Part shown: positions 45,205 to 54,344 of the stretch, piece after piece
Layout: the number at the start of each line of letters is the position of its first letter
Numbering within the stretch: position 1 is the first letter of the stretch
DNA from: JAIEPX01 sp963725255
Lineage (GTDB): Bacteria > Pseudomonadota > Gammaproteobacteria > JAIEPX01
Assembly: GCA_963725255.1 (NCBI GenBank)
Contig: CAVRXV010000005.1
Span: forward strand, 248,001 to 312,000
Direction: 5' to 3'
Length of the DNA stretch: 64,000 nucleotides
Position numbers and translations under genes: made by a program
The notes under the pieces: generated by a model
The model's input: the letters and a program-made list of their open reading frames with translations, nothing else
Told to the model about the DNA's origin: nothing
Database searches by the model: none

Positions 45205-45676
45205 ATACTGAAATAATTTACTGGCTTTTTGCCTATTATCGATTCGCGGTGGCCTAGCAATATTTCAGAACGAATTTTGGATGCATTGGCATCATTGTTG
45301 AAAGATTTTGATAAGGGGAAATTACAGACGGATGGCTATCGTGGATTTAACGAAGTGCGATTAAACCCTGAGATAAAAGGTTTTGGACGCTTTGCCCATT
45401 GTTGTCGAAAATTTGTTGATGTGATAAAAATATCCTGAATGCGAAGATAACCAAGAAAATAGAAAATGTATAATGTTTTGACTTTCATCAAAATATTTCG
45501 CTTTAGTTAGAACTTATAATATTCTATCCGGATTTTTCGGGATATTTTATCAATTGATTCATGCTATGTTCTTGGTATGTTCGAAGCGTCCAATATTTCA
45601 GGTTTTTAGGCAAGACCAAAACCCAAAATATCAGACGCTTCGAGTATATAGTGAAAGTAACCTACTGGAGATAGTC
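45205..45676 (+). other. Spacer with a long imperfect hairpin
   Basis: About 470 bp. A 69-codon frame at 45229-45438 has only a TTG start and no ribosome binding site; its end (EIKGFGRFAHCCRKFVDVIK) looks protein-like and may be a gene remnant, but this is unproven. At 45582-45642 a 25-bp imperfect inverted repeat (arms CGAAGCGTC...GGTTTT) can form a hairpin with a loop of about 10 nt. No T run follows. Confidence 0.35.
45582..45642. repeat. Imperfect 25-bp inverted repeat (hairpin)
   Basis: Left arm CGAAGCGTCCAATATTTCAG then GTTTT; right arm reads, when reversed, CGAAGCGTCTGATATTTTGG then GTTTT. Four mismatches over 25 bp. It lies 35 bp before the chosen start of the membrane protein gene, so it could be in its leader or be a degenerate small mobile element. 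Confidence 0.6.
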
Positions 45677-46582
45677 ATGTTCAAGAAAATTGAATATACG
45701 CAGGATGAAGAGTCGTCATTAATTCCAGACAAGCAACATAATATTTTGTCTGAATCTGGGTTATATCAGGTACAAATAGTGTCAGATTTGAATGAGATGA
45801 ATATCTCAAATATGGATCCCCTTAATTCACTATTGGATTTAATTGATATGCATGAAGAAAATAAAAAAACTTGGCTAGAATTTAGCTTGCGATTTAATCC
45901 TCGAAAGGAGATTTACAATAATTGTTTTCGAGTGACTGTATTACTTACAGTGCTTTATCTTGTAATTTTACTTATTGTCATGTTGCCACTATATTTGTTT
46001 TCTAGTGAACCATGTGTGGAATATCTCTATTGGGATCCATTTGGTAATAAATCCTATTCGTCACGTGTACTTCAATTTCATAGTAATAGTACTGATTCGG
46101 CGGGAGCTAAGAGCCCGATATCATGTGGCAAGGTTATATTATTCTCAATTGTTTTAATTGCATTGGCATTGGGCAATGCATTATTATTGCCGTTTATTAA
46201 GAATAAAGTTATTCGATTAATGAAGGAAGATATGCTGCTAATTACGGGTATATTGCAATTGATTTACAATATCGGTAATCAAGATTTACAAAATTTTCCG
46301 TTACCTAAAACTTGTCAAGACGCTATCAATTCAATGTATATCACTATGAAACATAGCTGCTTACTCATTGAATGTGCACTAAGTGAAGTATCAACGGATT
46401 TTAATGATAGGGAAACTATTCGCGAGTGGTTGAAGATTGAAAAATCGAATAATGTCAATAAATTAAGTTGTCGTCCAAATAAGCTAAAGATAAACAGAAA
46501 TTCTTTATGGTCTACATCTGAATCATCAACGGGGATGATAGTTAATACACAGGAACGATCCGTTAATGAATTATCAAAATGA
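45677..46582 (+). CDS. Protein with two transmembrane helices, unknown function
   Basis: 301 aa from the ATG at 45677 (GGAG six bases upstream); the in-frame TTG at 45554 would place the hairpin inside the coding region and is less likely. Residues 1-83 are acidic and cytosolic, then hydrophobic helices at 85-108 (VTVLLTVLYLVILLIVMLPL) and 151-173 (KVILFSIVLIALALGNALLL), separated by a loop of about 40 residues with Cys113 and Cys150 that could form a disulfide. A polar helical C-terminal domain follows. Two-helix hairpins of this kind are common in effectors inserted into host membranes; that role is inference. Confidence 0.65.
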   Translation: MFKKIEYTQDEESSLIPDKQHNILSESGLYQVQIVSDLNEMNISNMDPLNSLLDLIDMHEENKKTWLEFSLRFNPRKEIYNNCFRVTVLLTVLYLVILLIVMLPLYLFSSEPCVEYLYWDPFGNKSYSSRVLQFHSNSTDSAGAKSPISCGKVILFSIVLIALALGNALLLPFIKNKVIRLMKEDMLLITGILQLIYNIGNQDLQNFPLPKTCQDAINSMYITMKHSCLLIECALSEVSTDFNDRETIREWLKIEKSNNVNKLSCRPNKLKINRNSLWSTSESSTGMIVNTQERSVNELSK

Positions 46583-46666
46583 TAATAATTAGATTGTAAT
46601 TCGATTGAAATGGAGAGATTCATTACAAGTCGAAAAGATTTATCAGTTGAAGTACATACCTTTTTC

Positions 46667-47503
46667 TTAATTAAACTGTAAAGAGTATCTTGGTTCATCG
46701 CTTTGATGATATGGATAACAGAATTCAATAATCTCTTTAGCCACAATCGAAGCTTCTTTTTCTGCGCGTTTCTTGCAATGAAAATAGTGTGAGTCAGGTA
46801 AATAGGTTACTAATTTAGAAATCATTAATTCTATGGAATCATAATCCCACTGATTAAGAGCTCTAATGCCTTGGCCAAGAGACGCTCTTTGAATTTTTTC
46901 TGCAGAATGCGGTTCTAGTTCTTGTGCAATTAATAAATGCTTATAAGCACATTCATAATGTGCGTCAGCCGATGATGTATCGTGTTCTTCAAGGCATTGA
47001 GCTGCCCAGAAATTGACCTGTGCGAACAATATATAGCCAGGTGTATGATGTATATTGGCTGCCGTAGATGCATAGCTACACGCTTTGAGAATTAGCTCAT
47101 CAGTTGATTTTTCCGTACTTGATTTTTCATTTTGAAATGTTCTGATGTAATGATTGGTTAAGGCTTTTAAAGCATGAAAGTTAAGATAGGGTGGCGCTGC
47201 TAAAAGCTCTAAATATTTTAGCACGGCGTTTTGGTAGCCCCTATTATTAAGAACAATGATAGCGCAACCAAAAAATGCAGGCGCATGATTTTGTGGAACT
47301 GGGGAAGGTTGTTCTGATTTTTTGCTCTCGGCTGCCCACTGCGCGTTCCAACCGCCTTCAAAATTACGTGCTAAACACTGCGATCTCAATTTTTCATCGT
47401 TTGCTGCATTCAATAGCAATTCGAGCAAATTATTGTTTGCACTTTGCAATAAAGTTTTAAACCTGTGAATAGTATTCATGCTATTAAATGAGGCATCTTT
47501 CAT
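46667..47503 (-). CDS. Helical repeat-like protein of unknown function
   Basis: 278 aa from the ATG at 47503 (GGAG spaced six bases; an upstream TTG overlaps that site). The protein is helical, with TPR-like pieces (YGCAIIVLNN-like helix in the region AFFGCAIIVLNNRGYQNAVL; AYKHLLIAQELEPHSAEKIQ; YASTAANIHHTPGYILFAQV). No signal peptide or membrane segment. It converges with the two-TM gene, with about 85 bp between them. Possibly related to uncharacterised DUF families of Legionellales, but I cannot name one with confidence. Confidence 0.6.
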   Translation of the reverse strand: MKDASFNSMNTIHRFKTLLQSANNNLLELLLNAANDEKLRSQCLARNFEGGWNAQWAAESKKSEQPSPVPQNHAPAFFGCAIIVLNNRGYQNAVLKYLELLAAPPYLNFHALKALTNHYIRTFQNEKSSTEKSTDELILKACSYASTAANIHHTPGYILFAQVNFWAAQCLEEHDTSSADAHYECAYKHLLIAQELEPHSAEKIQRASLGQGIRALNQWDYDSIELMISKLVTYLPDSHYFHCKKRAEKEASIVAKEIIEFCYPYHQSDEPRYSLQFN

Positions 47504-47678
47504 TGAGAACTCCAAAATCCGTCAAATGTGCCAGAATCCTAACACAAGAAAAATCACTTAGCGAGAATGATTTTGTTAGATAATAAAATTCATATGTATT
47601 AATAGCAGTATTCAAATGCCCTTTAAAATTTACTGATAACTAGATATCATCAACAACTAATTTAGTTAAGGATGTAAT

Positions 47679-49976
47679 ATGCATTTCAAAGATTATTTAA
47701 TTGAAGCTATTGAAACAAAATCTTTAGATATTTCCGTATTTAAGCTCAAAGCAAGAGGCATCACGGGCTTTATACCTCAATGGAATAAATTGACTTCACT
47801 TATGTCCCTAAACCTTTCTGGAAATAAAATTGGCTTGGAAGGCATTCTGGCGCTTTTACCCTGTTTAGATAAAATGACAGGAATGGTATCTCTAAACCTG
47901 GGCAGAAATAACCTGGGGTCGGAAGGCATCACCGTTCTTTCACCTTCCTTGGATAAAATGCCAGGGTTGGTATCACTAATTCTTTGCGAAAATATAATGG
48001 GGACAGAAGGCATCAACGCTCTTACTCATTCCTTAGACAAATTGACTACACTCACAACACTTGACATTAGTGACAATGATTTCGGCTTGGAAGGCATTAA
48101 TGCTCTTTGTCATTCCTTAGACAAATTGACTAAACTGAAATCATTATACTGCCGCTACAATATTCTCAACACTGTAAGCATAAGAGTCTTCTTTTCACAG
48201 GTGGTAAAAATGACATGGCTTACAGAACTTGACATTAGCGGTAATAAAATCGGAGAGGAAGGTGTTAGAGCGCTCTCTCCATCCTTAAGGCTTATGACGG
48301 CACTCAAATCAATTAACATTGGTTCAAATCAATTCTCTGTCGCAGCTATAAAAGCCCTGGCCCCCAATCTGAATAACATGTACGCCCTCACTTCTTTGGA
48401 TATTTCATGGAATTCACTTGGTGAGAGAGGCACATTAGCTTTAATTTCTAACACAGAGAAGTTCACTTCACTCACATCGCTTAACATCAGTACTAATGGC
48501 ATTGGTACCAAGGGTATCAAAGCCATAGGTCCCTACTTAAATCAGCTTAGATCGCTTAATCTTCGCCGGAGTTTGTTTTACAATAATGGCCTCAAAGCCT
48601 TAGCGCAACAATTAACAAACTTGTGTAGTCTCACATTATTAAATCTCAGTGTGAATAACATTGAAAATGAAGGCGTCATAGCCTTTGCGCCTCAGCTGAG
48701 CAACTTAACTGTACTGAGATTGCTAGACCTAAGTGAAAACTCCATCGGTCCTGAAGGTTTGAGTGCCTTAATACCTAACTTGGCTAAAATGACGACTCTC
48801 AGTTCTCTTAATATTGATAGAAATCGTATTTACGGTGACGTTTACAAAATATTCAAAATCCATGTAATTAATATGACCGCGCTTACTTCCCTAAATCACG
48901 ACAGTTATTATGAAAGACCTGAGCTTAATACTATACTAAATCGTAATAGAATTATTAATTTACAGCTAAATAATATTACTCAACAAATTGATACTTTAAA
49001 TACCAATGGTTGCATTCAGAAAAATATTATTGATAAGATAAGTCAAGAAATTGACGAACTTCAGACATTTACTAAAGAAATTGAAAACCAGCATCAAGTA
49101 GAGCCGTTTGCGCTAAGAGATATTCAATTTAAATTACACTGTCGTCTCGCATTGATCTGCAAAGACTTTACTGCTGCCATGATCTTCGCTAAATCTATGC
49201 GATTACCACCGCTTGAGCTGTTAATACCGTATACTCATATCGTCCCTACATTTTTTACATATGCAATCCGTGCGTCGACGGCAATATTAGATGATCCTGC
49301 TAAAATGCTTCTGCTATGTGAGCTTCTCATCAATACCAATTTAGTCGATATCATTTCTATTACTCAGGAAGATCTCTACCGCTTCACCTTAATGTTAGCG
49401 GGTCTCGCAGATCCTCATGGCGCCAATAAGGCTCTGAACAATATGTTGCAAATATTAAACTTGTTTCCCAATGAGCTAAAACGCCGCAACAGTGAGAGCA
49501 ATGAAAATCTTTGTCGGCTGCTATCTTTTGATCAACTCATTTTCAATATTAATTGCTGTTATCAAGAGGAAATTGCATACGATGAACATTCATTGGCTAT
49601 CAAAACTTTATTAGATCTCCTTAACGTTGCTAAACCTTACACTCCCAAAAAAGAAAAGCAACTACTTGATCATTCCTTAGTAAGTGCTTATTTTAATTCA
49701 TCTAAACCCATTATAACTTATGAACGACTGATCTGTGAAAGTTACAAAGGTAATCTGATACCTCAGTATATCGATGATCTTATTCCAGAAATTCGTAGAA
49801 ATTTAACTGCAATTGCTGACCAATATGAAAAAAATAATACTACAGAAATTGGTACTATAGTTAATAATAATTCTCCATCTATATCATTAACACAGAGATT
49901 CTTTTCTAATGCAGCTCACGATAGCAGCTGCTCATCAGAAGAAAATCTATCTACTGATCATAGCAATTCTTTCTAA
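47679..49976 (+). CDS. LRR protein (GALA-like repeats) with helical C-terminal domain
   Basis: 765 aa. Residues 25-400 contain about 15 LRRs of 24-27 residues with the pattern LTSLNLSxNxIGxEGIxALxPxLxKM, for example GMVSLNLGRNNLGSEGITVL and LTTLDISDNDFGLEGINALC. This short repeat resembles the GALA-type LRRs of Ralstonia effectors and differs from the longer RI-type repeats elsewhere in the window. Residues about 420-720 are helical (FALRDIQFKLHCRLALICKD; DDPAKMLLLCELLINTNLVD). The tail is acidic and Ser-rich (SSCSSEENLSTDHSNSF), like type IV secretion E-block tails. No N-terminal F-box was found. Confidence 0.78.
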   Translation: MHFKDYLIEAIETKSLDISVFKLKARGITGFIPQWNKLTSLMSLNLSGNKIGLEGILALLPCLDKMTGMVSLNLGRNNLGSEGITVLSPSLDKMPGLVSLILCENIMGTEGINALTHSLDKLTTLTTLDISDNDFGLEGINALCHSLDKLTKLKSLYCRYNILNTVSIRVFFSQVVKMTWLTELDISGNKIGEEGVRALSPSLRLMTALKSINIGSNQFSVAAIKALAPNLNNMYALTSLDISWNSLGERGTLALISNTEKFTSLTSLNISTNGIGTKGIKAIGPYLNQLRSLNLRRSLFYNNGLKALAQQLTNLCSLTLLNLSVNNIENEGVIAFAPQLSNLTVLRLLDLSENSIGPEGLSALIPNLAKMTTLSSLNIDRNRIYGDVYKIFKIHVINMTALTSLNHDSYYERPELNTILNRNRIINLQLNNITQQIDTLNTNGCIQKNIIDKISQEIDELQTFTKEIENQHQVEPFALRDIQFKLHCRLALICKDFTAAMIFAKSMRLPPLELLIPYTHIVPTFFTYAIRASTAILDDPAKMLLLCELLINTNLVDIISITQEDLYRFTLMLAGLADPHGANKALNNMLQILNLFPNELKRRNSESNENLCRLLSFDQLIFNINCCYQEEIAYDEHSLAIKTLLDLLNVAKPYTPKKEKQLLDHSLVSAYFNSSKPIITYERLICESYKGNLIPQYIDDLIPEIRRNLTAIADQYEKNNTTEIGTIVNNNSPSISLTQRFFSNAAHDSSCSSEENLSTDHSNSF

Positions 49977-50060
49977 TTCAACTTTCTCTTTAAATACTGC
50001 AATAAGTATAGATTTTATAGAGCTTGACAATATAGCTAACTTAAATATATACTAAAGTTA

Positions 50061-50104
50061 TCATATCATATCATATCATATCATATCATATCATATCATA
50101 TCAT
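50061..50104. repeat. Pentanucleotide tandem repeat (TCATA)8.8
   Basis: Eight full TCATA units plus TCAT, without interruption. The tract ends 14 bp before the ATG of the F-box/ankyrin gene, in the place where the ribosome binding site or promoter would be. Such tracts change length by slipped-strand mispairing. Confidence 0.95.
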
Positions 50105-50118
50105 TCATTGAGTGTCAT

Positions 50119-51285
50119 ATGTTCGAGTTACTACCAAGGGAAGTATTATATCAAATTATTTTTGATTTTAGCGCTCGTGAATTACATAAGCTTCTGAGAG
50201 TCAATCGGCATTTTAATAAAATGATCAATTGCGATCAATTTTGGGAAAGAAAATTAACACTATTGGCTAAAGGGTTTCGAAGTAGATATCCAGATTTAAA
50301 CCCAAGAGACGCATTATTAGTTGCTGCAGCATCGTACGGATTGACACAGTATGTGATTAAGATTATCCGTAAAAGAGCAAATATCAATGTTAAGCTGTAC
50401 CATTGTGACCGCAAAAAAGCTTATGTTTATCCTATACACTACGCAGCTCAATGTGGTAATCCTGCGACGGTAAAAGCTTTAATTAAGCATCATGCACTAT
50501 TCAAAGCGCCAAAAAAAGTCGAGGTCTTTACTTCACCTTTACATTTCGCAATAGCAGAAGGGAATATGGAATGCGCTGAAGTTTTGCTTATGAAAGGCGT
50601 GAATGTCCATCAAGAAGCTGATTATCAATACGGTTACAGACTTTACACGCCGTTACAAATTTCGGTATTGAAAAATCAGGTTCCCTGTTATCAATTATTA
50701 CGATCATATGGTGCTGACGTTAATTTTCGATTAAGTCGAGAGTGTGATACAGCCCTTCATACAGCAATACGACATGGCTCGCTTGCAGTGCTAAAATTAT
50801 TGCTGCGCGATGGCGCAGATCCAAATGCATATACCGAAGAAGATCCGGTGTCATCCTTAGCCTTAGCTTGTAATGCTGGAAATCCAGAAGTCCTATTGGA
50901 GTTATTACGACATGGTGCAAATACGCGCGCTCATATGACTCTTTTCATGGATCACCCTGTACTCCATTATACCTTATGTCGTAAAAAGTTTGCTTTGGCA
51001 AAATTAATATTAGAATTTGACAGCTCACTAGTTGATTACTGTCACTATTATCCAAATGCAGATAATAGATATAAATGGGATAAATCAGCTCTGCATCTTG
51101 TCGCCACGCTCGGTATCATTGAATCTATCAGACTGTTAATACAATATCAGGCAGATCCGCATTTATTATATGACGGTCATACTGCCTATGATATTGCTAT
51201 CGAGGAGGGCCATATGGAGTGCGCGGATTTGCTCGCCGAATATTCAAATGAGTACGATTATAATAAAATTTGTTGCTTTATATGA
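50119..51285 (+). CDS. F-box and ankyrin-repeat protein with CaaX-like C terminus
   Basis: 388 aa. Residues 1-42 match an F-box (FELLPREVLYQIIFDFSARE, then LHKLLRVNRHFNKMI), which recruits the Skp1-Cullin1 ubiquitin ligase. Residues about 65-375 hold eight or so ankyrin repeats (TALHTAIRHGSLAVLKLLLR; SALHLVATLGIIESIRLLIQ; HTAYDIAIEEGHMECADLLA). The protein ends KICCFI, so the last four residues CCFI fit a CaaX prenylation box (Cys385). The same layout is known from the Legionella effector AnkB, which is farnesylated by the host and anchors to the vacuole. The pentanucleotide repeat immediately upstream may switch expression. Confidence 0.82.
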   Translation: MFELLPREVLYQIIFDFSARELHKLLRVNRHFNKMINCDQFWERKLTLLAKGFRSRYPDLNPRDALLVAAASYGLTQYVIKIIRKRANINVKLYHCDRKKAYVYPIHYAAQCGNPATVKALIKHHALFKAPKKVEVFTSPLHFAIAEGNMECAEVLLMKGVNVHQEADYQYGYRLYTPLQISVLKNQVPCYQLLRSYGADVNFRLSRECDTALHTAIRHGSLAVLKLLLRDGADPNAYTEEDPVSSLALACNAGNPEVLLELLRHGANTRAHMTLFMDHPVLHYTLCRKKFALAKLILEFDSSLVDYCHYYPNADNRYKWDKSALHLVATLGIIESIRLLIQYQADPHLLYDGHTAYDIAIEEGHMECADLLAEYSNEYDYNKICCFI

Positions 51286-51396
51286 TACCGTCGTGACGAC
51301 TCCCAAATGCACTTCCTGATAACCGAAAGAGATTGAAACTGGATTTTAAGTATGTTACATCTTACAAGCCTTACCTTGTAAAGGAAAGCAAATCAA

Positions 51397-51999
51397 ATGA
51401 AAGTGACTTTTAAAGAAGCTGCTTTAGCTAAAGATGAGATAGAAGAGCTTATTTTTGAGGATCCTAATATTATCTCAATAGGTGTTATTGCAAAGCAAGA
51501 TGAGCAGGGAAAATACACCGACGATCATAGAATTGAAGTGGGGGTACTTTCATTAGAAGCTTATCATAATTCTTCATCTAGACTTTCTAGAGATTTTATT
51601 ACCGTCACTGATAATAATAAAAATGAAAAGCGCGTTTATATTGTTGTAAAAGAGATGGGACCAATAAAAGCTTTATCCAATGTAAATTCTAATTCACCCT
51701 ATATAAGTAAAATAGGCATACCCGCAAGCATCAATGACCCTTTTATAGTCGCAAACTTAGAAAAATTTGACCTTAAAGATAAAGCAAATAGCAATGCAAT
51801 AAAACCACCTCAACCTGAGTTTATTTACAAAAGTGCATTGCGACCCCCTTCCTTTCACAATAAACCCTTCAAAACGAATGCCTCTCAATTTTTTAGATTT
51901 AATACTCCGAAAACTACTACAAATACTTCTAACATATGTAGTAATAGTTCTAAACAAGGCTTGGTAACACTTCTTAGATATGTTTCAAAAAAATTCTGA
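51397..51999 (+). CDS. Hypothetical protein preceding the D123-like gene
   Basis: 200 aa with AAGGAAA upstream of the ATG. The first 110 residues are mixed alpha/beta (EELIFEDPNIISIGVIAKQD; KNEKRVYIVVKEMGPIKAL). The remainder is Pro-, Ser- and Asn-rich and probably disordered (FKTNASQFFRFNTPKTTTNT). No family recognised. It ends 15 bp before the Cdc123/D123-like gene, so the two probably form an operon and may act together. Confidence 0.6.
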   Translation: MKVTFKEAALAKDEIEELIFEDPNIISIGVIAKQDEQGKYTDDHRIEVGVLSLEAYHNSSSRLSRDFITVTDNNKNEKRVYIVVKEMGPIKALSNVNSNSPYISKIGIPASINDPFIVANLEKFDLKDKANSNAIKPPQPEFIYKSALRPPSFHNKPFKTNASQFFRFNTPKTTTNTSNICSNSSKQGLVTLLRYVSKKF

Positions 52000-52014
52000 T
52001 ATAGGATAACATGA

Positions 52015-53118
52015 ATGAAAGCAAAGTTATTACAATTCTTCAAGAAAAGCAGTACTGAGACCAAACCTATTGATAAAGAAGACATGTATCTTGTGGAGAA
52101 AAAACGGGAGCATTTTCCTTATGATTTTGATAGATGGTATCTGACGCTCGCTCCCCTCTCTTTTTATAGTGAAATTTTACCAATATCTCCTGACGTAGCT
52201 CAATCATTGATTAATTATTATCGGCATCGATTTTTACATCGTAATGAGCTCACTCATGTTGATATTGAGAATATCAAAAATCTTAAATTGGAAATTGAGA
52301 AGAGAATGGATCTTATTTTTAGAAAAACGAACACTCATGATATATTTGTGCGTATGTCGAATCGATCACCTAAAGATGGTATACCATTGCTTAAAGCGGG
52401 AGAATCACTAGCTGCTTTAATCAATGAGATTTATAAAAATCCTGAAATCAAATCTCTAAATGAAAAATTAATGAGGATCTGTGATTTGCAGTTAAAAAAT
52501 CTTCGATGCTCAGATAGTGATCATGTCCTGAATTTATTACTGACGAGTGAACGTGTTTATACGGATCTGCGCTTAGCTCTAGATTGCCATCGTGTCGATC
52601 CAAAAGATCAGTGGTCGACCAGTGTTATTTTGCGAGAATGGCAAGAGCAATTAAGAGCCGATTATGAGTTTCGAGTATTTGTTCATGACCGCAAAATTGT
52701 TGCAATTTCACAGTATAATCCCTATTGTATCTATGTATCACTTGAGCAATTAACAGATGGTGCTAATCAAGAAAAATTTATTAACGATATTGTAGTGTTT
52801 GTAAATGAGGCTACTTTAGCGATTGAGCACAAGGATTTTATCATTGACATTGCCTTAGTAAATGGCTGTTATAAAGTCATTGAACTTAATCCCTATGTCA
52901 CCACCACGGGAGCAGGGTTTTTTCATTGGGAAGCTGATAAGGCAATATTATTTGAGCATGTAAATGACAAGCCAATATTTAGACGAAGAACAGAAGCACT
53001 GCCAGATCTTGAACAATTTATAGAGAATTTCATTGAGTTAGAGGAGTCATTGGCTCACGAAAACCAAGAACCCTACTATACTCATTTAAATTCCTTAGAT
53101 AATAAACCAAATATTTAA
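52015..53118 (+). CDS. Cdc123/D123-like ATP-grasp protein
   Basis: 367 aa. In eukaryotes Cdc123 is an ATP-binding chaperone that joins eIF2 gamma to eIF2 alpha during assembly of translation factor eIF2. The D123 signature stretches are in order: FVRMSNRSPKD (residues 111-121), an acidic/helical insertion, VILREWQEQLRADYEFRVFV (204-223) followed by DRKIVAISQYNPY, DFIIDIAL (274-281) and VIELNPYVTTTGAGFFHWEA (288-307; compare LIDFNPFG... in the eukaryotic proteins). The ATP-grasp metal residues look present. D123-like proteins in bacteria are rare and known mainly in host-associated species, so transfer from a eukaryote and effector use are likely. Confidence 0.78.
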   Translation: MKAKLLQFFKKSSTETKPIDKEDMYLVEKKREHFPYDFDRWYLTLAPLSFYSEILPISPDVAQSLINYYRHRFLHRNELTHVDIENIKNLKLEIEKRMDLIFRKTNTHDIFVRMSNRSPKDGIPLLKAGESLAALINEIYKNPEIKSLNEKLMRICDLQLKNLRCSDSDHVLNLLLTSERVYTDLRLALDCHRVDPKDQWSTSVILREWQEQLRADYEFRVFVHDRKIVAISQYNPYCIYVSLEQLTDGANQEKFINDIVVFVNEATLAIEHKDFIIDIALVNGCYKVIELNPYVTTTGAGFFHWEADKAILFEHVNDKPIFRRRTEALPDLEQFIENFIELEESLAHENQEPYYTHLNSLDNKPNI

Positions 53119-53146
53119 CTTGATGCTTTCTAATGAGCAGCACCCT

Positions 53147-54295
53147 TTATGGAATCAACGAAGTTGAATTACTAATGGGCATCGATAAATCTTCATGTGC
53201 TAGTTCATTTGGCCTATTTTGTCGCTGTAAATACTCATCGCAGAAACGAATATAGTGACTTTGAGCATCTTCATCGTAACCTTTTATATCAAGCAGATAA
53301 TTACCATATTCATTCAAGCTGAGCACATTGCCTGCACAGGTGTTAGTGTAAATATGACGAGAATGATCATCAATATTTGATACAAACTTACCAATGCTAC
53401 AGCCAAGAATAGATTCAGCGGCATCTCGACAATTCTCACCATCAGAATTGCCATCATATGCGCAGTATTCTTTATCCTTGGTAAATTTATTGTTATCTAC
53501 AGTCAAACCAAAAAAGATATCGGTGGTAAAATGCCAATGATTCCTTAAGGAAGTATTTATATTGTTAACCATTGTAAATCGATCCAGTTTATTATTATAT
53601 ATTTGTGCCAAACTATCAGGAAAATGAAATTGAAAACACTCTAGCTTTATTTTCAAATCGAGGTCGTAAATCATACGAGTGAAGCCAAGATACGTCGCAT
53701 ACTCTAGGTAAAGTGTCACATACTCTATGAATAGATTTTGAAATGTACAATTTAAATGTTTAGTGCGTTCTCTCGATTTTTCAGATTTTAAAAAATAGTC
53801 GTCGCTATATAAAACAAGACCGCTATACTTGTACTTCTGCATATCTCTAAAACTAAAATCACCCAGCAAAATATGTAACCATAAAAATCGAATCAGTGCT
53901 TCTGTAATGGTATTAAAATACGAGAACGGCTTGCATATTTCTTCGGAATTCCGTCTGCCTGATTGATAGTACTGCTTAATTAAAACATCTTTAGATTGCA
54001 TTAACTTATTTTTAAGATAGTCAAATAAACAGCATAAATCTTCAATCAGATAATTATCAACTTGATTAAAACGTTCAAGATCGCTTGTATTAATCTGTTT
54101 TCTAGCTTGATAATCATCGCAAAAGCTTTGAATATGCTTAAGCATTCTTCCATCATAGTCCATAACAGGTGGACTGAAAAAAGCGGCGTATAAATTGGAT
54201 AAAGTTGAGGCGGATGCAAAGTTTGCAATTCTCAACAAGACAACTTTTGGAAATTTACTATATGCATTTCCTTTTCTCTGCGGTTTTTCTTCCAT
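53147..54295 (-). CDS. Hypothetical protein with a possible F-box-like N terminus
   Basis: 382 aa. Residues 13-42 (SKFPKVVLLRIANFASASTL, then SNLYAAFFSP) show the hydrophobic spacing of a degenerate F-box. The remainder is largely helical with many aromatic residues and no recognised domain (YVTLYLEYATYLGFTRMIYD; HWHFTTDIFFGLTVDNNKFT). Several cysteines near 290-320 (AYDGNSDGENCRDAAESILG; NTCAGNVLSL). No signal peptide. Lies 49 bp downstream of the mitochondrial-presequence-like pair on the same strand and may share their transcript. Confidence 0.6.
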   Translation of the reverse strand: MEEKPQRKGNAYSKFPKVVLLRIANFASASTLSNLYAAFFSPPVMDYDGRMLKHIQSFCDDYQARKQINTSDLERFNQVDNYLIEDLCCLFDYLKNKLMQSKDVLIKQYYQSGRRNSEEICKPFSYFNTITEALIRFLWLHILLGDFSFRDMQKYKYSGLVLYSDDYFLKSEKSRERTKHLNCTFQNLFIEYVTLYLEYATYLGFTRMIYDLDLKIKLECFQFHFPDSLAQIYNNKLDRFTMVNNINTSLRNHWHFTTDIFFGLTVDNNKFTKDKEYCAYDGNSDGENCRDAAESILGCSIGKFVSNIDDHSRHIYTNTCAGNVLSLNEYGNYLLDIKGYDEDAQSHYIRFCDEYLQRQNRPNELAHEDLSMPISNSTSLIP

Positions 54296-54344
54296 TTTAA
54301 ATTTCCTATTTACAGAATGACAGTTAATATATCACATGCGGTCT

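Noticed and set aside
45229..45438. 69-codon frame after the giant gene
   Set aside because: Only a TTG start and no ribosome binding site; the protein-like end may be a remnant, but it is not strong enough to call a gene.
45677..46582. Idea that the two-TM protein is a bacteriocin immunity or holin protein
   Set aside because: Too large, with sizeable soluble domains on both sides, and no lysis or toxin gene nearby.
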